A stretch of DNA of 64,000 nucleotides from contig NZ_LDES01000024.1 in assembly GCF_001015195.1 (NCBI RefSeq), positions 186,001-250,000 on the forward strand, in the 5' to 3' direction. This DNA is from Sphingomonas sp. Y57. GTDB lineage: Bacteria; Pseudomonadota; Alphaproteobacteria; Sphingomonadales; Sphingomonadaceae. The notes beneath the pieces were generated by a model. The model saw nothing but the letters and a program-made list of their open reading frames with translations. It searched no databases and was not told the origin of the DNA. Positions 11,032 through 19,530 of this stretch are shown one piece after another. A program made the translations under genes and the position numbers. Position 1 is the first letter of the stretch. The number at the start of each line of letters is the position of its first letter.

Positions 11032-13231
11032 GGACGGCCTCCAGCGCGGCGGCCAGGATCGAATCGCGGCTCGGCAGGGTCAGGGTCGCTGCGCGGGCGA
11101 GCGGGATGAAGCTGTCCTCGGCGGCGATCCGGCTGACCGGCAGGCCGGGCGCCTTTTCCGCGAACAGCGCCATCAGTGCCTCGCTCTGCGATCCGGTGAT
11201 CCGGCATTCGTCGACGATCAGCACGCGGCGCGCGTCGCCTACTGCGCTCAGGACGGCGCCGGGGTCGAGCGGAGCCAGCCAGCGCAGGTCGATCACCCGC
11301 GCATCGACGCCGTGCTCCTCTGCCAGCAATTTCTGCGCCTGGCGCGACAGATAATAGCCATTGGCATAGCTGACGATCGCCAGATCCGTGCCATCGCCAT
11401 CACGGCCGACCTCGCCGATCCGGATCGGCCCGTCGCTGCCCGGCGGCTCGTATATGCTGGTCCACAGGCCGTCCCCCTCGGCGTGGAGGTCGCGCGTCAT
11501 GTACAGGGCGATCGGCTCGATGAAGACGACGACCCGCCGTTCCTCCAGTGCCAGCCGCACGCATTCGCGCAGCATCGCCACCGCGTCGCGTCCATTGGAC
11601 GGGCAGGCAAGGACGATACCCGGAATATCGCGGAAGACCGCCAGGCTGTTGTCGTTGTGGAAATGGCCGCCGAAGCCCTTCTGGTAGCCGAGTCCGGCGA
11701 TCCGCACGATCATCGGGTTCGCATATTGGCCGTTCGAGAAAAATGGCAGGGTCGCCGCCTCGCCGCGCAACTGGTCCTCGGCATTGTGGACATAGGCGAG
11801 GAACTGGATCTCGGTGATCGCCAGCAGGTCGTTGTGCGCGAAGCCGATACCGAGGCCGAGGATGCTCTGTTCGTCGAGCAGCGTGTTGATCACCCGCGCC
11901 GGGCCGAAGCGCTGGTGGAGCTTGGCGGTGACGTTGTAGACGCCACCCTTCGGGCCCACGTCCTCGCCGGCGACGACGATCTGCGGCCATTGCAGCATAG
12001 CGTCGGCCAGAGCCCAGCTCAGCAGCCGCGCCATATGCTGCGGCTTGTCCATCTGCGCCGCGTCGCCGCCGAAGGTCTCGGCGCGCTGTTCGGGCGAGGG
12101 CAGGTTGGTCGCGGCGACCGCGCGGTGCGGCGGCAGCAGGCTTGCCATCGCCTGCGCCGGTGTCGTCAGCTTGGGGCGGCGGATCGCTTCCTCCGCCGCG
12201 CGCGCGATCGTCTCCTCTGTCTCCTCGTAGAGGTCGAGGATCTGGTCGGGGCGAAGGATGCCGAGGTCGGCGAGCAGCGCCGCGCCGTGGAGCAACGGGT
12301 CGCGCCCGTCGCTCTCCGCGATCTCGGTCCGCGATAAATAGGTGGACTGCACGTCCGATCCGGCATGGCCATAGAGCCGGGTGCAGCCCATGTGGAGGAA
12401 CACGGGCTTGCGCCGCTTGCGGGCGATCGACGCCGCCTCGCGGGCGGTGCACAGCGTGTCGAGCAGGTCGAGCCCGTCGCAGGTGAGATAGGCGAGCGCG
12501 GGGCGGTTGCGGAACGAGGCGGCGATCCAGCCCGACGGCGTGCGGGTGGAAATGCCGATGCCGTTGTCCTCGCACGCGAAGACGATCGGCATCGGGATGC
12601 CCTGATAGGCGGCCCAGCCGGCGGTGTTGATCGCCCCCTGCGCGGTCGAATGGTTCGCCGATGCGTCGCCGAAGCTGCAAAGGATGATCGAATCGGGGGC
12701 GAGAGGGCGATCCTCCAGCCCGATCCGCGCAGCGATGCCTATGCTGAACGCCGCGCCGACCGCCTTGGGCAGGTGTGAGGCGATCGTGCTGGTCTGCGGC
12801 GGGATGTGGAGGACTTTAGAACCGAGCACCTTGTGCCGTCCGCCCGAGATCGGATCCTCCGCCGATGCGGCGAAGCTCAGCAGCATGTCCCAGACGGGGG
12901 TCTGGCCGGGAACCTGCTTCGACCGGTGGATCTGGAAGGCTGCGTCGCGATAGTGGAGGAAGGCCATATCGCCGGTGCGCAGCGCTGCCGCGATCGCGGC
13001 ATTGCCTTCGTGGCCCGAACTGCCGATCGTGTAGAAGCCCTCTCCCCGTGCCTGCAACTTGCGGGAGATGCGGTCGAGCTGGCGACTGACCACCTGCGAA
13101 TGGAAAAGGTCGACGAGCGCCGGCGCGGTGATGCGGGCATCTGCGAGGCCCAGCCGGGATCTGCGTGCAGGCAGATTGCCCGATTGCAGCGCGGCGCGGA
13201 AATTCTCGTGGATCGTTTCAGCCGCGTCCAT
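11024..13231 (-). CDS. Fused alpha-beta 2-oxoacid dehydrogenase E1 component
   Basis: Thiamine-diphosphate enzyme of the pyruvate/branched-chain 2-oxoacid dehydrogenase E1 type, with both subunits in one chain (about 735 residues). Numbered from the longest possible start (13267), the alpha half holds the TPP site CSFGDASANH (about 198-206) and ACEDNGIGIS (about 231-240). The beta half, from about 405, has VVAGEDVGPKGGVYNVT and a C-terminal transketolase domain ending near VIDLRWLAPLDPGAV. The GDG of the TPP motif is GDA here. No E2 or E3 gene is nearby. ATG 13231 is chosen for a GGGGA about 8 bases upstream; 13261 or 13267 would add 10 or 12 residues. It is cotranscribed with the FabD-like gene. 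Confidence 0.85.
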   Translation of the reverse strand: MDAAETIHENFRAALQSGNLPARRSRLGLADARITAPALVDLFHSQVVSRQLDRISRKLQARGEGFYTIGSSGHEGNAAIAAALRTGDMAFLHYRDAAFQIHRSKQVPGQTPVWDMLLSFAASAEDPISGGRHKVLGSKVLHIPPQTSTIASHLPKAVGAAFSIGIAARIGLEDRPLAPDSIILCSFGDASANHSTAQGAINTAGWAAYQGIPMPIVFACEDNGIGISTRTPSGWIAASFRNRPALAYLTCDGLDLLDTLCTAREAASIARKRRKPVFLHMGCTRLYGHAGSDVQSTYLSRTEIAESDGRDPLLHGAALLADLGILRPDQILDLYEETEETIARAAEEAIRRPKLTTPAQAMASLLPPHRAVAATNLPSPEQRAETFGGDAAQMDKPQHMARLLSWALADAMLQWPQIVVAGEDVGPKGGVYNVTAKLHQRFGPARVINTLLDEQSILGLGIGFAHNDLLAITEIQFLAYVHNAEDQLRGEAATLPFFSNGQYANPMIVRIAGLGYQKGFGGHFHNDNSLAVFRDIPGIVLACPSNGRDAVAMLRECVRLALEERRVVVFIEPIALYMTRDLHAEGDGLWTSIYEPPGSDGPIRIGEVGRDGDGTDLAIVSYANGYYLSRQAQKLLAEEHGVDARVIDLRWLAPLDPGAVLSAVGDARRVLIVDECRITGSQSEALMALFAEKAPGLPVSRIAAEDSFIPLARAATLTLPSRDSILAAALEAVRD

Positions 13232-13447
13232 GGCGGCATCCCCATGCGACCGACGCGACATCGGCATCCTGCTGGCTCATCCGGGCCTTCGCTCTCTTCG
13301 TGGCCCGCGACGAGGCGGGGCCTTATCGTTTCACTGGAGCCTTCATGGCACAAATATCGGCGGCAGGCGAAGCGCGGACTGCGATGCCACAGCCGGAGGG
13401 GCGCGATCCCGTCGCGCCATGTGTGGATTCCGCATCAGGAAGGGAAA

Positions 13448-13537
<90 letters not shown>

Positions 13538-13718
13538 GCAGAGATGGAACGAACAGCCGTGGAGCCATCCGTCTAGTCGATAGGGGCGGGGCCTTAGCGG
13601 ACGGATTCGCGTTTGCCAAGCGTTGGCTTGCAAGTAACGATGACTTCCCTACATTGGCCCCGTGATCCAGAAGAGCGTTTCCATCCCGGCCATGTCCGGC
13701 GCCCTGCACCAGGGAATC

Positions 13719-14054
13719 ATGTCGCCCAGCGTGTCCCATGCCCGTTTCGCGATCGGTGACGTCGTGCGTCATCGGCTGTTCGAGTTCCGCGGCGTCGTGT
13801 TCGACGTCGATCCGGTCTTCGCCAACAGCGAGGAATGGTATGAGGCGATTCCCGAGGACATGCGTCCGGCGAAGGACCAGCCCTTCTACCATCTGTTCGC
13901 CGAGAACAGCGACAGCAGCTATATCGCCTATGTCAGCCAGCAGAATCTGGTGCATGACGAAAGCGACGAGCTGGTCGATCATCCGGCGATCGCGGGCCTG
14001 TTCGACAGCTATGTCGATGGCCGCTACCGGTTGCGCCGCGAACACCGCCAATAG
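13719..14054 (+). CDS. hspQ: Heat shock protein HspQ
   Basis: Small stress protein which in enterobacteria binds hemimethylated DNA and acts as a Lon specificity factor. The core FAIGDVVRHRLFEFRGVVFDVDP and the later DQPFYHLFAENSDSSYIAYVSQQNL match the HspQ/YccV family. From ATG 13719 (AGGGA just upstream) the protein has 111 residues, close to the usual 105. In-frame starts at GTG 13662 and ATG 13692 would give longer N-termini, and the choice is uncertain. The C-terminal extension DGRYRLRREHRQ is positively charged. It is a single gene. Confidence 0.88.
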   Translation: MSPSVSHARFAIGDVVRHRLFEFRGVVFDVDPVFANSEEWYEAIPEDMRPAKDQPFYHLFAENSDSSYIAYVSQQNLVHDESDELVDHPAIAGLFDSYVDGRYRLRREHRQ

Positions 14055-14134
14055 GCGGCCTAGCGATTCGTTTCCGGCGATGGACGATTCGCTCCGGGGC
14101 CGATATTTTCGGCGCCGTGGCCCGTCCATAAAGG

Positions 14135-14163
14135 TTGACTTTCCGGCGTCGTCCCTTTAGCGA
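14135..14163 (+). promoter_or_regulatory. Possible promoter of rplU-rpmA
   Basis: TTGACT at 14135-14140, with TAGCGA 17 bases later, about 75 bases before the rplU start. The -35 is good and the -10 is poor, so this is a weak call. The rest of the gap (14055-14238) would form the mRNA leader. Confidence 0.3.
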
Positions 14164-14238
14164 GCCGCTTTCCCGCGTGGGGCTGACGGCCACGAGCCGT
14201 CGCGTTTGCGCTAACAGTTTGAAGAAGTGATGAGGGCC

Positions 14239-14601
14239 ATGTTCGCTATCGTGCGCACGGGCGGCAAGCAGTATCGCGTTGCCGCGGGAGACAAGATCGT
14301 CGTCGAGAAGCTTCCCGGTGAAGCTGGTTCGACCGTGTCGCTGGGCGACGTCCTGCTGGCCGGCGAAGGCGCCGAGCTGAAGGACGTGAGCGGCCTCACC
14401 GTTTCGGCCGAGATCATCGCGCAGGCGAAGGGCGAGAAGATCATCGTCTTCAAGAAGCGTCGCCGCCACAACTATCGTCGCCGGAACGGCCACCGCCAGC
14501 AGCACACGATCCTGAAGATCCTGTCGATCGGCGGCGAAGCCAAGGCGAAGAAGGCTCCGGCCAAGGCCAAGGCGGATGCGCCTGCGGCTGCCGAAGCCTG
14601 A
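14239..14601 (+). CDS. rplU: 50S ribosomal protein L21
   Basis: Large-subunit protein that binds 23S rRNA. ATG 14239 gives the canonical N-terminus [14 protein letters not shown]; the open frame extends a few codons upstream to GTG 14227 and ATG 14230, but those residues are not part of L21. The protein has 120 residues, with the conserved [16 protein letters not shown] region near 75-90 and an Ala/Lys-rich C-terminal extension of about 25 residues common in alphaproteobacteria. It is followed by rpmA after 26 bases. Confidence 0.96.
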   Translation: MFAIVRTGGKQYRVAAGDKIVVEKLPGEAGSTVSLGDVLLAGEGAELKDVSGLTVSAEIIAQAKGEKIIVFKKRRRHNYRRRNGHRQQHTILKILSIGGEAKAKKAPAKAKADAPAAAEA

Positions 14602-14627
14602 TCGAAGAGCCAACGGAGTAGTTTGAG

Positions 14628-14897
14628 ATGGCACATAAGAAAGCAGGCGGCTCTTCGCGCAACGGTCGTGATTCGGCCGGCCGCCGCCTTGGCGTCAAGA
14701 AGTTCGGTGGCGAGCTCGTCATCGGCGGCAACATCATCATTCGCCAGCGCGGGACCAAGGTCTATCCGGGCCGCAATGTCGGCATCGGCAAGGACCACAC
14801 GCTGTTCGCGCTGACCGACGGTCGCGTCGCATTCCACAGCGGTAAGCTCGGCCGCAAATATGTCAGCGTCGACACGCTGGCCGAAGCCGCCGAGTAA
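14628..14897 (+). CDS. rpmA: 50S ribosomal protein L27
   Basis: Ribosomal protein at the peptidyl transferase centre. It has 89 residues beginning [16 protein letters not shown], with [10 protein letters not shown] and [14 protein letters not shown], all textbook L27. It is second in rplU-rpmA, preceded by GGAG about 10 bases before the ATG. A hairpin array and terminator follow. obgE, often next after rpmA in bacteria, lies about 1.5 kb further on, separated here by a GNAT gene and a TetR gene. Confidence 0.97.
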   Translation: MAHKKAGGSSRNGRDSAGRRLGVKKFGGELVIGGNIIIRQRGTKVYPGRNVGIGKDHTLFALTDGRVAFHSGKLGRKYVSVDTLAEAAE

Positions 14898-14915
14898 CAT
14901 CGGGCGAGCCCATAT

Positions 14916-14992
14916 TCGGGTCGCTCAGAGGGCGACCCGAGGGTCCGGTACGCCGGACCGATGAGGGAGAGGGTCGCAACCTCTCCCTTTTT
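14916..14992 (+). terminator. Three consecutive hairpins ending in the rpmA terminator
   Basis: Hairpin 1: TCGGGTCGC/GCGACCCGA (14916-14940). Hairpin 2: GGTCCGG/CCGGACC with a 4-base loop (14942-14959). Hairpin 3: GGGAGAGG/CCTCTCCC followed by TTTTTC (14965-14992), which is the real rho-independent terminator. The first two may protect the 3' end of the ribosomal mRNA. Confidence 0.8.
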
Positions 14993-15076
14993 CGTGTCTC
15001 CCTCAAAATTTGTCGCCGCCCTGTAACCTTTTCAGTTCACAGGCGTTTTCGGGGCGGCGGAGAGGGAGATATCTGC

Positions 15077-15649
15077 ATGTTCGCGCGTACCCAGCGGCTC
15101 TTGTTGCGTCCCGGCTGGAAGGAAGATGCGTCCGCGCTGGTCGCGGCCATCGGCGATTTCTCTGTGGTCGGCAAGCTTGCCCATGCCCCCTGGCCCTATC
15201 GCCTGGAGGATGCCGAGGCATTCCTGGCTGCTGATCGCGGCCCGTTGCCCGACTTTCTTATTTTCGCCCGCACGCACGGCGCTCCGCGCCTGGTCGGCGG
15301 CATCGGCCTGGCCGAACGCGATGAGGGCGTCGAACTCGGCTACTGGATCGCCCGGCCCTATTGGGGTCTCGGCTTCGCAACCGAGGCCGGCCGCGCGGTC
15401 GTCGACATCGCCGATCGTGGGTTGCGTCTGCCGCGGTTGATCGCCGGGCATTTCGCCGACAATCCCTCCTCGGCGCGGGTCCTGCAGAAGCTGGGCTTCG
15501 TCCCTGCCGGCACGATCAGCAACCGGGCATGCCGCGCGCGCGACTCGGTCGAACGTTGCGTCGACTATGTACGGCCGGCCTTCGCCCGGGCACGCCCGGT
15601 GCCGGCACTGCGTGCGGGCTACGACCGCGAGGAAGCGATCGCGGCATAA
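15077..15649 (+). CDS. GNAT family N-acetyltransferase (RimJ/RimL-like)
   Basis: A 190-residue acetyltransferase of the RimJ/RimL-type GNAT group. It shows the opening TQRLLLRPGWKEDASAL, the central LGYWIARPYWGLGFATEAGRA (acetyl-CoA binding, motif A) and NPSSARVLQKLGFVPAG (motif B) common to this group. The likely substrate is an amine, such as a protein N-terminus or small metabolite, but nothing in the sequence fixes it. It stands alone between the rpmA terminator and the TetR gene; the 3' end has no clear terminator. Confidence 0.85.
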   Translation: MFARTQRLLLRPGWKEDASALVAAIGDFSVVGKLAHAPWPYRLEDAEAFLAADRGPLPDFLIFARTHGAPRLVGGIGLAERDEGVELGYWIARPYWGLGFATEAGRAVVDIADRGLRLPRLIAGHFADNPSSARVLQKLGFVPAGTISNRACRARDSVERCVDYVRPAFARARPVPALRAGYDREEAIAA

Positions 15650-15702
15650 CGGACGCCGGCCGTCCCTTTGCGATCCCGGAGAAGTGCGGCTATTATCGCG
15701 CA

Positions 15703-15714
15703 CAGAAAATTCTG
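15703..15714. promoter_or_regulatory. Palindrome upstream of the TetR gene, possible operator
   Basis: CAGAA-AA-TTCTG, flanked by GCGC-rich arms, about 110 bases before the TetR start. TetR-family regulators often bind such palindromes in their own promoter region. It is assigned only by position and symmetry. Confidence 0.3.
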
Positions 15715-15823
15715 CGCGGTAGGGCATCCTTGCGATGCTATCGCGCGCCTAACGGGTCGGGGGACGGGTCGCCTGCGGTTGCGCCGGCTCCCGGTTCGGC
15801 CAATCGCTGGTCAGGACCTCCAG

Positions 15824-16393
15824 ATGCCGCACACACGTCCGCGCCTTTCGACCGATGAGATGCGCCGGCTCGCGCTCGAGGCCGCGCGCAGCATCCTGAT
15901 CGAGGAAGGTCCGCAGGCCGTCACCCTGATGGCCGTGGCCAAGCGGATCAACCGCACCCATGCCAATATCCTCCACCATTTCGGCTCGGCCGGGGAACTG
16001 CGCCGCGCCATGGCGGAGATGATGGTCGGCCGGGTCGCGGCCGAGATCGGCACGAAGGTCGTCCGTGTCCGCGAGACCGAGGGGGACCTGCGAGAGATCG
16101 TCGACATAACCTTCGATGCCTTCGAAAAGCAGGGCATGGCGGCGCTGATGTCGTGGATGATCCTGTCGGGTGAGCATGAGGGGCTCGCCCCCATTCTCGA
16201 TGCGGTCCACAATCTGGTCGAGGAACTGGGCGAGTATCGTGGCGCACCGCTCCGGCAGATCACCCAGATCCTCGTGCTCACGGCGCTGGGCGAGGGGATG
16301 ATCGGCGGCCCGATCGCCGAAGCCCTGGAAGTGCCGCGCGAAACCGCGCGTGAGACGCTGGCGGCCCAGCTCCGGATCATGCGCGGCTGGTGA
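15824..16393 (+). CDS. TetR family transcriptional regulator
   Basis: A 189-residue regulator. The N-terminal helix-turn-helix spans about residues 12-58 (RLALEAARSILIEEG, then VTLMAVAKRINRTHANILHHF), and the rest is a helical ligand-binding domain. The open frame extends upstream to 15668, but ATG 15824 has AGGA about 8 bases before it and gives a normal TetR length. The second helix-turn-helix has NRTHANILHHFGSAGELRRAM, typical of the family. The target genes and ligand are unknown. It stands between the GNAT gene and obgE. Confidence 0.88.
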   Translation: MPHTRPRLSTDEMRRLALEAARSILIEEGPQAVTLMAVAKRINRTHANILHHFGSAGELRRAMAEMMVGRVAAEIGTKVVRVRETEGDLREIVDITFDAFEKQGMAALMSWMILSGEHEGLAPILDAVHNLVEELGEYRGAPLRQITQILVLTALGEGMIGGPIAEALEVPRETARETLAAQLRIMRGW

Positions 16394-16445
16394 TCGTCTA
16401 ACCTGGGAGGGTTCTTTTCGCCGCCATTTCGTATAAAGGCGCGCG

Positions 16446-17483
16446 ATGCATTTTCTCGATCAGGCCAAGATTTTCATACGCTCGGGCGCGGGCGGACCGG
16501 GAGCCGTCAGCTTCCGGCGGGAGAAGTTCATCGAATATGGCGGCCCCGACGGCGGCAATGGCGGCAAGGGCGGGGACATCATCTTCGAGGCGGTGCCGGG
16601 CCTGAACACGCTGATCGACTTCCGCTACACCCAGCATTTCAAGGCGCAGCGCGGTCATGGCGGCGCCGGATCGAACCGGACCGGCGCCGGCGGCGAGGAC
16701 CTGGTGATCAAGGTCCCGGTCGGGACCCAGATTTTGTCGGAGGACAAGGAGCAGGTGCTCGCCGACTTCACCGTACCGGGCCAGCGCCAGGTGTTCCTGC
16801 GCGGCGGTGACGGCGGACGCGGCAATGCCAGCTACAAGACCTCGACCAATCGGGCGCCCCGGCAGCACGGCACCGGCTGGCCCGCCGAGGAGATGTGGGT
16901 CTGGCTGCGGCTCAAGCTGCTCGCCGATTGCGGATTGGTCGGGCTGCCCAACGCCGGCAAGTCGACCTTCATCAACGCCGTCTCCAATGCCAAGGCCAAG
17001 GTCGGCGCCTATCCCTTCACCACGATCCGGCCTCAGCTCGGTGTGGCGACCCATAAGGGGCGTGAGTTCGTCGTCGCCGACATTCCCGGCCTGATCGAGG
17101 GTGCCGCAGAGGGGGCTGGCATCGGCGACCGCTTCCTGGGGCACATCGAACGCTGCCGGGTGCTGCTGCACCTGATCGACGCCAGCGGTGACGATCCTGT
17201 CGGCGCCTATGAGATCGTCCAGGGTGAACTCGACGCTTATGGTGCCGGGCTGGCCGACAAGCCGCAGGTGCTGGCGCTCAACAAGATCGACGCGGTCGAC
17301 GCCAAAACGCTGGACAAGCTCGCGAAGAAGCTGGCGAAGCTCAGTGGGAGCGAGGTGATGCGCTTGTCCGGCGCCAGCGGCGAAGGCCTGCCCGCCGTGC
17401 TCGACAAGATCATCGAGATATTGGGCCCGGCCCCCGAGACGACGGCCGCCAACGAGAATAACGAGCCATGGTCGCCGATCTGA
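16446..17483 (+). CDS. obgE: GTPase Obg (ObgE/CgtA)
   Basis: Ribosome-associated GTPase needed for 50S assembly and growth control. It has 345 residues: a glycine-rich OBG fold (1-158), then the G domain with GLPNAGKST (166-174), DIPG (212-215), NKID (279-282) and SGASGEG (308-314). It lacks the extra C-terminal domain of longer Obg proteins, as is usual in alphaproteobacteria. Its last codons overlap proB by 16 bases, an unusually large overlap that implies coupled translation. Confidence 0.96.
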   Translation: MHFLDQAKIFIRSGAGGPGAVSFRREKFIEYGGPDGGNGGKGGDIIFEAVPGLNTLIDFRYTQHFKAQRGHGGAGSNRTGAGGEDLVIKVPVGTQILSEDKEQVLADFTVPGQRQVFLRGGDGGRGNASYKTSTNRAPRQHGTGWPAEEMWVWLRLKLLADCGLVGLPNAGKSTFINAVSNAKAKVGAYPFTTIRPQLGVATHKGREFVVADIPGLIEGAAEGAGIGDRFLGHIERCRVLLHLIDASGDDPVGAYEIVQGELDAYGAGLADKPQVLALNKIDAVDAKTLDKLAKKLAKLSGSEVMRLSGASGEGLPAVLDKIIEILGPAPETTAANENNEPWSPI

Positions 17484-18610
17484 TCCCGGCCGCGTCCCGC
17501 TTCACGCCCTCTGCCTGCCCCCGCCTGGTCGTCAAGATCGGGTCGGCACTGCTCGTCGATCCCGATGGAAGGGTCCGGCGCGACTGGTTGCAGGGTGTGG
17601 TCGCCGACATCGCCGCGCGGCACCGCGCCGGGCAGCGGATCGCGGTGGTCTCGTCCGGTGCGATCGCGCTCGGCGCGCGCCGGCTTGCTTTGCCCAAGGG
17701 CGGGCGCGCCAGCCTGGAGGACGCCCAGGCCGCAGCCGCGACCGGGCAGATCGCGCTGTCGCACTGCTGGGCCGAACTCCTTCATGCCGAAGGGCTCACC
17801 GCCGCGCAGATCCTGGTCACGCTCGACGACCTCGAGGATCGCCGTCGCTACCTGAATGCGGCTTCGACGCTCCACCGCCTGCTTGGTCTGGGCGTGGTGC
17901 CGGTGATCAACGAGAATGATTCGGTCGCGACCGCGGAGATCCGCTTTGGCGATAACGACCGGCTTGCCGCCCGCATCGGCCAGGCCGCCGACGCCGGCGG
18001 GGTTATCCTGCTCTCCGATATCGACGGGCTGTACACCGCCAACCCGCATCGCGATCCCGCCGCGCGGCTCGTGCCGGAAGTGGCGCGGATCGATGCGCGG
18101 ATACGCGCGATGGCCGATGCCGATTCGGCGTCGGGCATGGGGTCGGGCGGGATGATCTCCAAGCTGGAGGCGGCGCGGATCGCCCAGCGTTCGGGCGCGC
18201 ATCTCGCGATCATCACCGGCAAACGGGATCACCCGCTGGCGGCGTTCGATGCCGATCATCGCGGTACCGTCTTCGTCGGCGAGAAGGTTGGAACTGCGCG
18301 CAAGGCCTGGCTCGCGGGACGGCTCACCGCGAAAGGCCGGATCGTGGTCGACGCCGGCGCGGTCGGCGCGCTGGCGCAGGGGCGCAGTCTGCTGGCCGCA
18401 GGTGCCGTTCGTGTAGAGGGGCGCTTCGCCCGGGGCGACGTCGTCGACATCGTCGGGACGGACGGACAGGCGATCGCGCGCGGCCTGATCGAATATGACG
18501 CGGCCGACGCCGCAAAGATCGTCGGCCGGCGCAGCGACGCGCATGAGCAGATTCTCGGCTATGCACCGCGTTCGACGCTGGTCCATCGCGATCATATGGT
18601 CCTGTTGTGA
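17468..18610 (+). CDS. proB: Glutamate 5-kinase
   Basis: First step of proline synthesis: phosphorylates glutamate with ATP. It has 380 residues: an amino acid kinase domain (about 15-260) with LVVKIGSALLVDPDG, AVVSSGAIALGAR and INENDSVATAEIRFGDND, then a C-terminal PUA domain (about 285-370). The PUA domain is usually linked to regulation or RNA-like binding. The obgE-proB order is known from many alphaproteobacteria. Its stop overlaps the GTG start of the next gene by 4 bases (18607-18610). Confidence 0.96.
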   Translation: MVADLIPAASRFTPSACPRLVVKIGSALLVDPDGRVRRDWLQGVVADIAARHRAGQRIAVVSSGAIALGARRLALPKGGRASLEDAQAAAATGQIALSHCWAELLHAEGLTAAQILVTLDDLEDRRRYLNAASTLHRLLGLGVVPVINENDSVATAEIRFGDNDRLAARIGQAADAGGVILLSDIDGLYTANPHRDPAARLVPEVARIDARIRAMADADSASGMGSGGMISKLEAARIAQRSGAHLAIITGKRDHPLAAFDADHRGTVFVGEKVGTARKAWLAGRLTAKGRIVVDAGAVGALAQGRSLLAAGAVRVEGRFARGDVVDIVGTDGQAIARGLIEYDAADAAKIVGRRSDAHEQILGYAPRSTLVHRDHMVLL

Positions 18611-19512
18611 TCCTCGCCATCACCGGCGGCACGGGTTTCCTCGGCGGTCATGTCTTGCGCATCGCCGCCGAACGCGGGCATCGCGTCCGGGCCCTGGCCC
18701 GTCGCGTTCAGCTTCCGCGCCCCGGGACGGAATGGATCGTCGGAACGCTCGAGGATCATAGCGCCCTCGCCGAACTGTGCGACGGGGCCGACGCGGTCAT
18801 TCATATCGCGGGCGCGATCAACGCGCCGGACCTGGCGGGTTTCGTCGCGGCGAACGTCACCGGCACCGCGTCGCTGCTGACTGCCGCAGAGGCGGCCGGA
18901 ATCGCGCGCTTCATCCACGTCTCGTCGCTGTCGGCGCGCGAACCCGACCTGTCGAACTATGGATGGTCGAAGGCAGCCTCGGAGGCGCTCGTCGCCCAAT
19001 CGTCGCTCGAATGGACGATCGTCCGCCCGCCCGCCATCTATGGTCCCGGTGACCGCGAGATGCTGGAACTGTTCCGGATCGCGCGGGCGAAAGGCGTGCT
19101 GCCTCTGCCCCCCAAGGGGCGTCTTTCGCTCATCGAGGCCGGCGACATGGCCCGGCTGCTGCTCGATCTCGCCATGGTTCCTGCCGCCGTGGGGCGGACC
19201 TATGAGCCCGACGACGGTACCGAAAAGGGCTATAGCCACCGCGAATTCGGCAAGCTGATCGGCGCGGCGGTCGGGCGCCCCGGCGTGCTGGCGCTGCCGG
19301 TGCCGGGTTTCGCGCTGCGGCTCGCGGCGACCGCCGAACGCTTCCGCCTCGGCGACAAGGCCAAGCTGACGCCCGATCGCGTCCGCTATTTCTGTCACCC
19401 CGACTGGGTCGTGACGCAGCGGCCGCCCGCCGGGATCTGGGAGCCCCGGGTCGGCGGTGCCGAGGGGCTGAAGGCTACCGCCGACTGGTACCGGGCGCAG
19501 GGCTGGTTATAG
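18607..19512 (+). CDS. NAD(P)-dependent epimerase/dehydratase-type reductase, CerR candidate
   Basis: A 301-residue extended short-chain dehydrogenase. The Rossmann motif is TGGTGFLGGHV (about residues 6-16). The catalytic Tyr and Lys would be in SNYGWSKAASEALV, the YxxxK motif (Y118-K122), which is intact. The start is GTG 18607, overlapping proB. Atypical SDRs of this group include NDUFA9-like proteins and, in Caulobacter, the ceramide reductase CerR that reduces 3-oxo-ceramide. Because acp-spt and other sphingolipid genes follow within 1 kb, CerR is the favoured reading, but the fold alone does not prove it. Confidence 0.7.
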   Translation: MILAITGGTGFLGGHVLRIAAERGHRVRALARRVQLPRPGTEWIVGTLEDHSALAELCDGADAVIHIAGAINAPDLAGFVAANVTGTASLLTAAEAAGIARFIHVSSLSAREPDLSNYGWSKAASEALVAQSSLEWTIVRPPAIYGPGDREMLELFRIARAKGVLPLPPKGRLSLIEAGDMARLLLDLAMVPAAVGRTYEPDDGTEKGYSHREFGKLIGAAVGRPGVLALPVPGFALRLAATAERFRLGDKAKLTPDRVRYFCHPDWVVTQRPPAGIWEPRVGGAEGLKATADWYRAQGWL

Positions 19513-19530
19513 GAGCGGCTGCTACAACGC

